Shown here piece by piece: positions 14,565 to 16,072 of a stretch of DNA of 16,072 nt. Source of the DNA: Rhodoferax sp. (GTDB lineage: Bacteria; Pseudomonadota; Gammaproteobacteria; Burkholderiales; Burkholderiaceae_C). The position numbers and the translations under genes are program-made. The DNA is taken from positions 1 to 16,072 of the forward strand of contig JAQTSL010000034.1 in NCBI GenBank assembly GCA_028711355.1. The letters are read 5' to 3'. How positions within the stretch are numbered: position 1 is the first letter of the stretch; each line of letters opens with the position of its first letter. Under the pieces are notes generated by a model that saw only the letters and a list, made by a program, of their open reading frames with translations, was not told the DNA's origin and ran no database searches.

Positions 14565-15338
14565 TTATTTCAGGCTACCCGACAAGAATTGCGCCAGTCG
14601 TACGCTTTTTGGGCTGCCCAGCACCTGCGCCGGTTGGCCTTCTTCTTCAATCTGGCCTTTGTGCAGAAAGATCAGGTGGTTGGCCACCTCGCGCGCAAAA
14701 CCCATTTCGTGCGTGACCACCACCATGGTGCGGCCTTCGTGCGCCAGGTCTTTCATGACCTTGAGCACTTCACTCACCAACTCGGGGTCGAGTGCGCTGG
14801 TGGGCTCGTCAAACAGCATCACCTCGGGTTCCATCGCCAGCGCGCGGGCGATGGCCACGCGCTGTTGCTGGCCGCCGCTCAAGTGCGCCGGGTAGGCGTC
14901 TTCCTTGCCCTCCAGACCGACCTTGGTCAGGTATTTGCGCGCCGTCTCAACAGCTTGATCGCGCGGCACTTTCATCACGTGCACCGGGGCCTCGATGATG
15001 TTGTCGATGACCGTCATGTGGGCCCACAGGTTGAAGTGCTGAAACACCATCGCCAGCTTGGTGCGCAGGCGCGCTAATTGCGCCGGGTTGGCGGCGTGCA
15101 ATTCGCCACGCTTGTCGGGGTTGAGGTGCAGTTCTTCGCCCGCCACCGTAATGCGACCCTGGTTGGGTTTTTCCAGCAGGTTGATGCAGCGCAAAAACGT
15201 GCTCTTGCCAGAACCAGAGCTGCCGATGATGCTGATCACGTCACCCGCGTGCGCGGTCAGCGACACGCCCTTGAGCACCTCGTTGGCGCCAAAGCGCTTG
15301 TGGATGTTTTCTACCTGGAGCTTGATCGGGGTGGTCAT
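14565..15338 (-). CDS. hisP: Basic amino acid ABC transporter ATP-binding protein (HisP-like)
   Basis: This cytoplasmic ATPase drives uptake of polar or basic amino acids with two membrane subunits and a binding protein, none of which is in the window. At 257 residues it has Walker A GSSGSGKST (39-47), Q-loop Q100 in MVFQHFNLWAHMTV, signature LSGGQQQRVAIARAL (153-167), Walker B VMLFDEPTSALD (D177, E178) and H210 in VVVTHEMGFA. The FNLWAHMTV stretch and the C-terminus IEEEGQPAQVL...FLSGSLK resemble HisP/AotP as I remember them. The reading frame stays open 51 codons further, but that part is encoded by repeat C and heptamer repeats, so ATG 15338 is chosen. No Shine-Dalgarno is visible before it. 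It is likely downstream of the deacylase in one transcript. Confidence 0.9.
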   Translation of the reverse strand: MTTPIKLQVENIHKRFGANEVLKGVSLTAHAGDVISIIGSSGSGKSTFLRCINLLEKPNQGRITVAGEELHLNPDKRGELHAANPAQLARLRTKLAMVFQHFNLWAHMTVIDNIIEAPVHVMKVPRDQAVETARKYLTKVGLEGKEDAYPAHLSGGQQQRVAIARALAMEPEVMLFDEPTSALDPELVSEVLKVMKDLAHEGRTMVVVTHEMGFAREVANHLIFLHKGQIEEEGQPAQVLGSPKSVRLAQFLSGSLK

Positions 15339-15340
15339 GG

Positions 15341-15368
15341 GAGTGCTGGGGGCTGAGTGCTGAGTGCT
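15341..15368. repeat. GAGTGCT heptamer repeats at the ABC gene start
   Basis: GAGTGCT occurs at 15341-15347, 15355-15361 and 15362-15368 (the last two directly tandem), separated by a GGGGGCT variant. In the gene's orientation this reads CAGCACTCAGCACT and so on. It occupies exactly the 30 bases where the ribosome-binding site of the ABC gene should be. Confidence 0.75.
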
Positions 15369-15406
15369 GAGGCGGTTAACGTGAAAGGACTGGACTTTTG
15401 TTCTTT

Positions 15407-15486
15407 GGCTGTCATACCGGGCCACGACCCGGTATCCAGTGAACCCGGACTGCATGGATTGCGGGTCGTGGCCCGCAATGACAGCC
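15407..15486. repeat. Palindromic interspersed element, complete copy C
   Basis: This 80-bp copy has outer arms GGCTGTCAT and ATGACAGCC (9 bp, perfect). Left arm ACCGGG-ccacga-CCCGGT and right arm TGCGGG-tcgtgg-CCCGCA each form a hairpin. Their centres GGGCCACGACCC and GGGTCGTGGCCC are also perfect reverse complements of one another, and ATCCA/TGGAT closes the middle. The element can therefore fold as a single long hairpin or as a three-armed cloverleaf. It lies between the deacylase stop and the ABC start, both on the minus strand, and could stabilise or attenuate a shared mRNA. Confidence 0.88.
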
Positions 15487-15524
15487 CTCATTTATGCTTC
15501 GGGGTGGCCTCGCTGTCATGGTTG

Positions 15525-16072
15525 TTAGGCGCCCAGCAGGTCGCCGCTGCGAAACGCTTCTGAGCCGGCGATCTTGCCCAGCTCGCCACCGGCGGTGATG
15601 TAGCGGTCACGGATGCGGGCGTAGAACACGCCTGTTACACCGGCGCAGACGCGCTCAATGTGCTGGTTGATGGGGTCAATCACCTCGGCTACCAGGTCGC
15701 CCGCGTGCAGCGTCTGGCCGGGTGTGGCGGCAAACACCACCACGCCAGGGCCGTTGGCATACAGCGTTTGCGAGCCCGCCAGCGGTGTCGCCGGGCACAG
15801 TGCAGGGGGTACGGCGGGTTGGGCGTCAGCTTGCCAGACGCCGATGTGCTGTAGCCAATGCTGGATGGCGGTTGCATCTTGTTGCGCCAGCGCGTGGCTG
15901 ACGTCGAGTTCGCCGCGCAGCTCAATCGTGGTGCTACAGCAGCCCTGCGGTAGCGGCACATTATTGCCGGCCGCCTTGAGCTGGTCTGCCAATTGCCACC
16001 AGGCGCTGGACAGGCATTCGTCAATTGGGCGATTGCCCGAATTGCGCGCCAGCAAAATCGCCTGCGCGCCCA
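15525..16072 (-). CDS. Succinylglutamate desuccinylase/aspartoacylase-family protein, C-terminal part
   Basis: The minus-strand frame is open to the window edge (GAQAILLARN...), so the N-terminal zinc-binding half is outside. About 182 residues are visible. The segment GPGVVVFAATPGQTLHAGDL followed by VAEVIDP is the barrel/lipoyl-like C-terminal subdomain typical of AstE/AspA-family proteins, where it covers the active site; GVTGVFYARIRDRYITAGGELGKIAG continues it. Family members cleave N-acyl amino acids such as N-succinylglutamate or N-acetylaspartate, but many paralogues have unknown substrates. Its position before a HisP-like ATPase suggests a role in use or release of an imported amino acid derivative (inference). 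Zinc ligands cannot be checked here. Confidence 0.75.
   Translation of the reverse strand, partial: GAQAILLARNSGNRPIDECLSSAWWQLADQLKAAGNNVPLPQGCCSTTIELRGELDVSHALAQQDATAIQHWLQHIGVWQADAQPAVPPALCPATPLAGSQTLYANGPGVVVFAATPGQTLHAGDLVAEVIDPINQHIERVCAGVTGVFYARIRDRYITAGGELGKIAGSEAFRSGDLLGA

Noticed and set aside
15339..15491. N-terminal extension of the ABC ATPase (51 more codons, starting MRAVIAGHDPQ)
   Set aside because: The extension is encoded by the palindromic repeat and the heptamer repeats, and the conserved ABC fold begins at MTTPIKLQVE. It is an open frame through a repeat, not protein.
1..16072. CRISPR array or intact insertion sequence
   Set aside because: No regularly spaced direct repeats with unique spacers and no full-length transposase with terminal inverted repeats were seen on either strand.

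Overview
The window looks like chromosomal DNA of a GC-rich betaproteobacterium, most likely Burkholderiales/Comamonadaceae (Rhodoferax or Polaromonas type). This rests on codon usage, on the gene types, and on an interspersed repeat at 1145-1191 that I recall as common in Comamonadaceae. No rRNA, complete tRNA, CRISPR array or intact mobile element is visible.

Layout. (1) Positions 2-3771 hold the 3' part of recB and all of recD, overlapping by ATGA; these are the nuclease/helicase and fast 5'-3' helicase subunits of RecBCD. A short gene for a stand-alone cyclic-nucleotide-binding domain follows at 3783-4322. (2) Positions 4310-4604 (minus) carry a frameshifted remnant of an unidentified gene, followed by the upstream region of the next operon. 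(3) Positions 4777-11150 are a two-gene signalling operon. The first gene is a very large membrane-bound hybrid histidine kinase: signal peptide, periplasmic solute-binding-type sensor, one TM helix, five PAS and two GAF domains, HisKA, HATPase and REC. It overlaps by ATGA with a REC-HD-GYP response regulator that has an intact c-di-GMP phosphodiesterase signature. (4) Positions 11151-11714 are a gene graveyard: a fragment of a Schlafen/AlbA_2-type ATPase gene abutting a frameshifted transposase N-terminus, a nested hairpin, a tRNA-like TpsiC arm, and a probable sigma-70 promoter for the next gene. (5) Positions 11715-13226 encode malonyl-CoA decarboxylase, converging on an aspartate/aromatic aminotransferase (13243-14439, minus). 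(6) A minus-strand pair follows: the C-terminal part of a succinylglutamate desuccinylase/aspartoacylase-family deacylase (15525 to the window end), then a HisP-like basic-amino-acid ABC ATPase (14565-15338).

The most distinctive signal is a palindromic interspersed repeat of about 80 bp. It occurs complete between the deacylase and ABC genes (15407-15486), nearly complete and in frame inside recB (1204-1280), and as a 31-bp half copy inside the first codons of recD (1860-1890). The full copy can be drawn as one long hairpin or as a three-armed cloverleaf. In recB it sits next to a second, unrelated repeat; together they appear to add about 50 residues to the nuclease domain without breaking the frame or removing catalytic residues.

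The recB/recD insertions and the multi-sensor kinase/HD-GYP pair are the items most worth following up. I see no convincing evidence for a wholly new defence or mobile system. All family calls come from reading motifs by eye, and no database search was possible.
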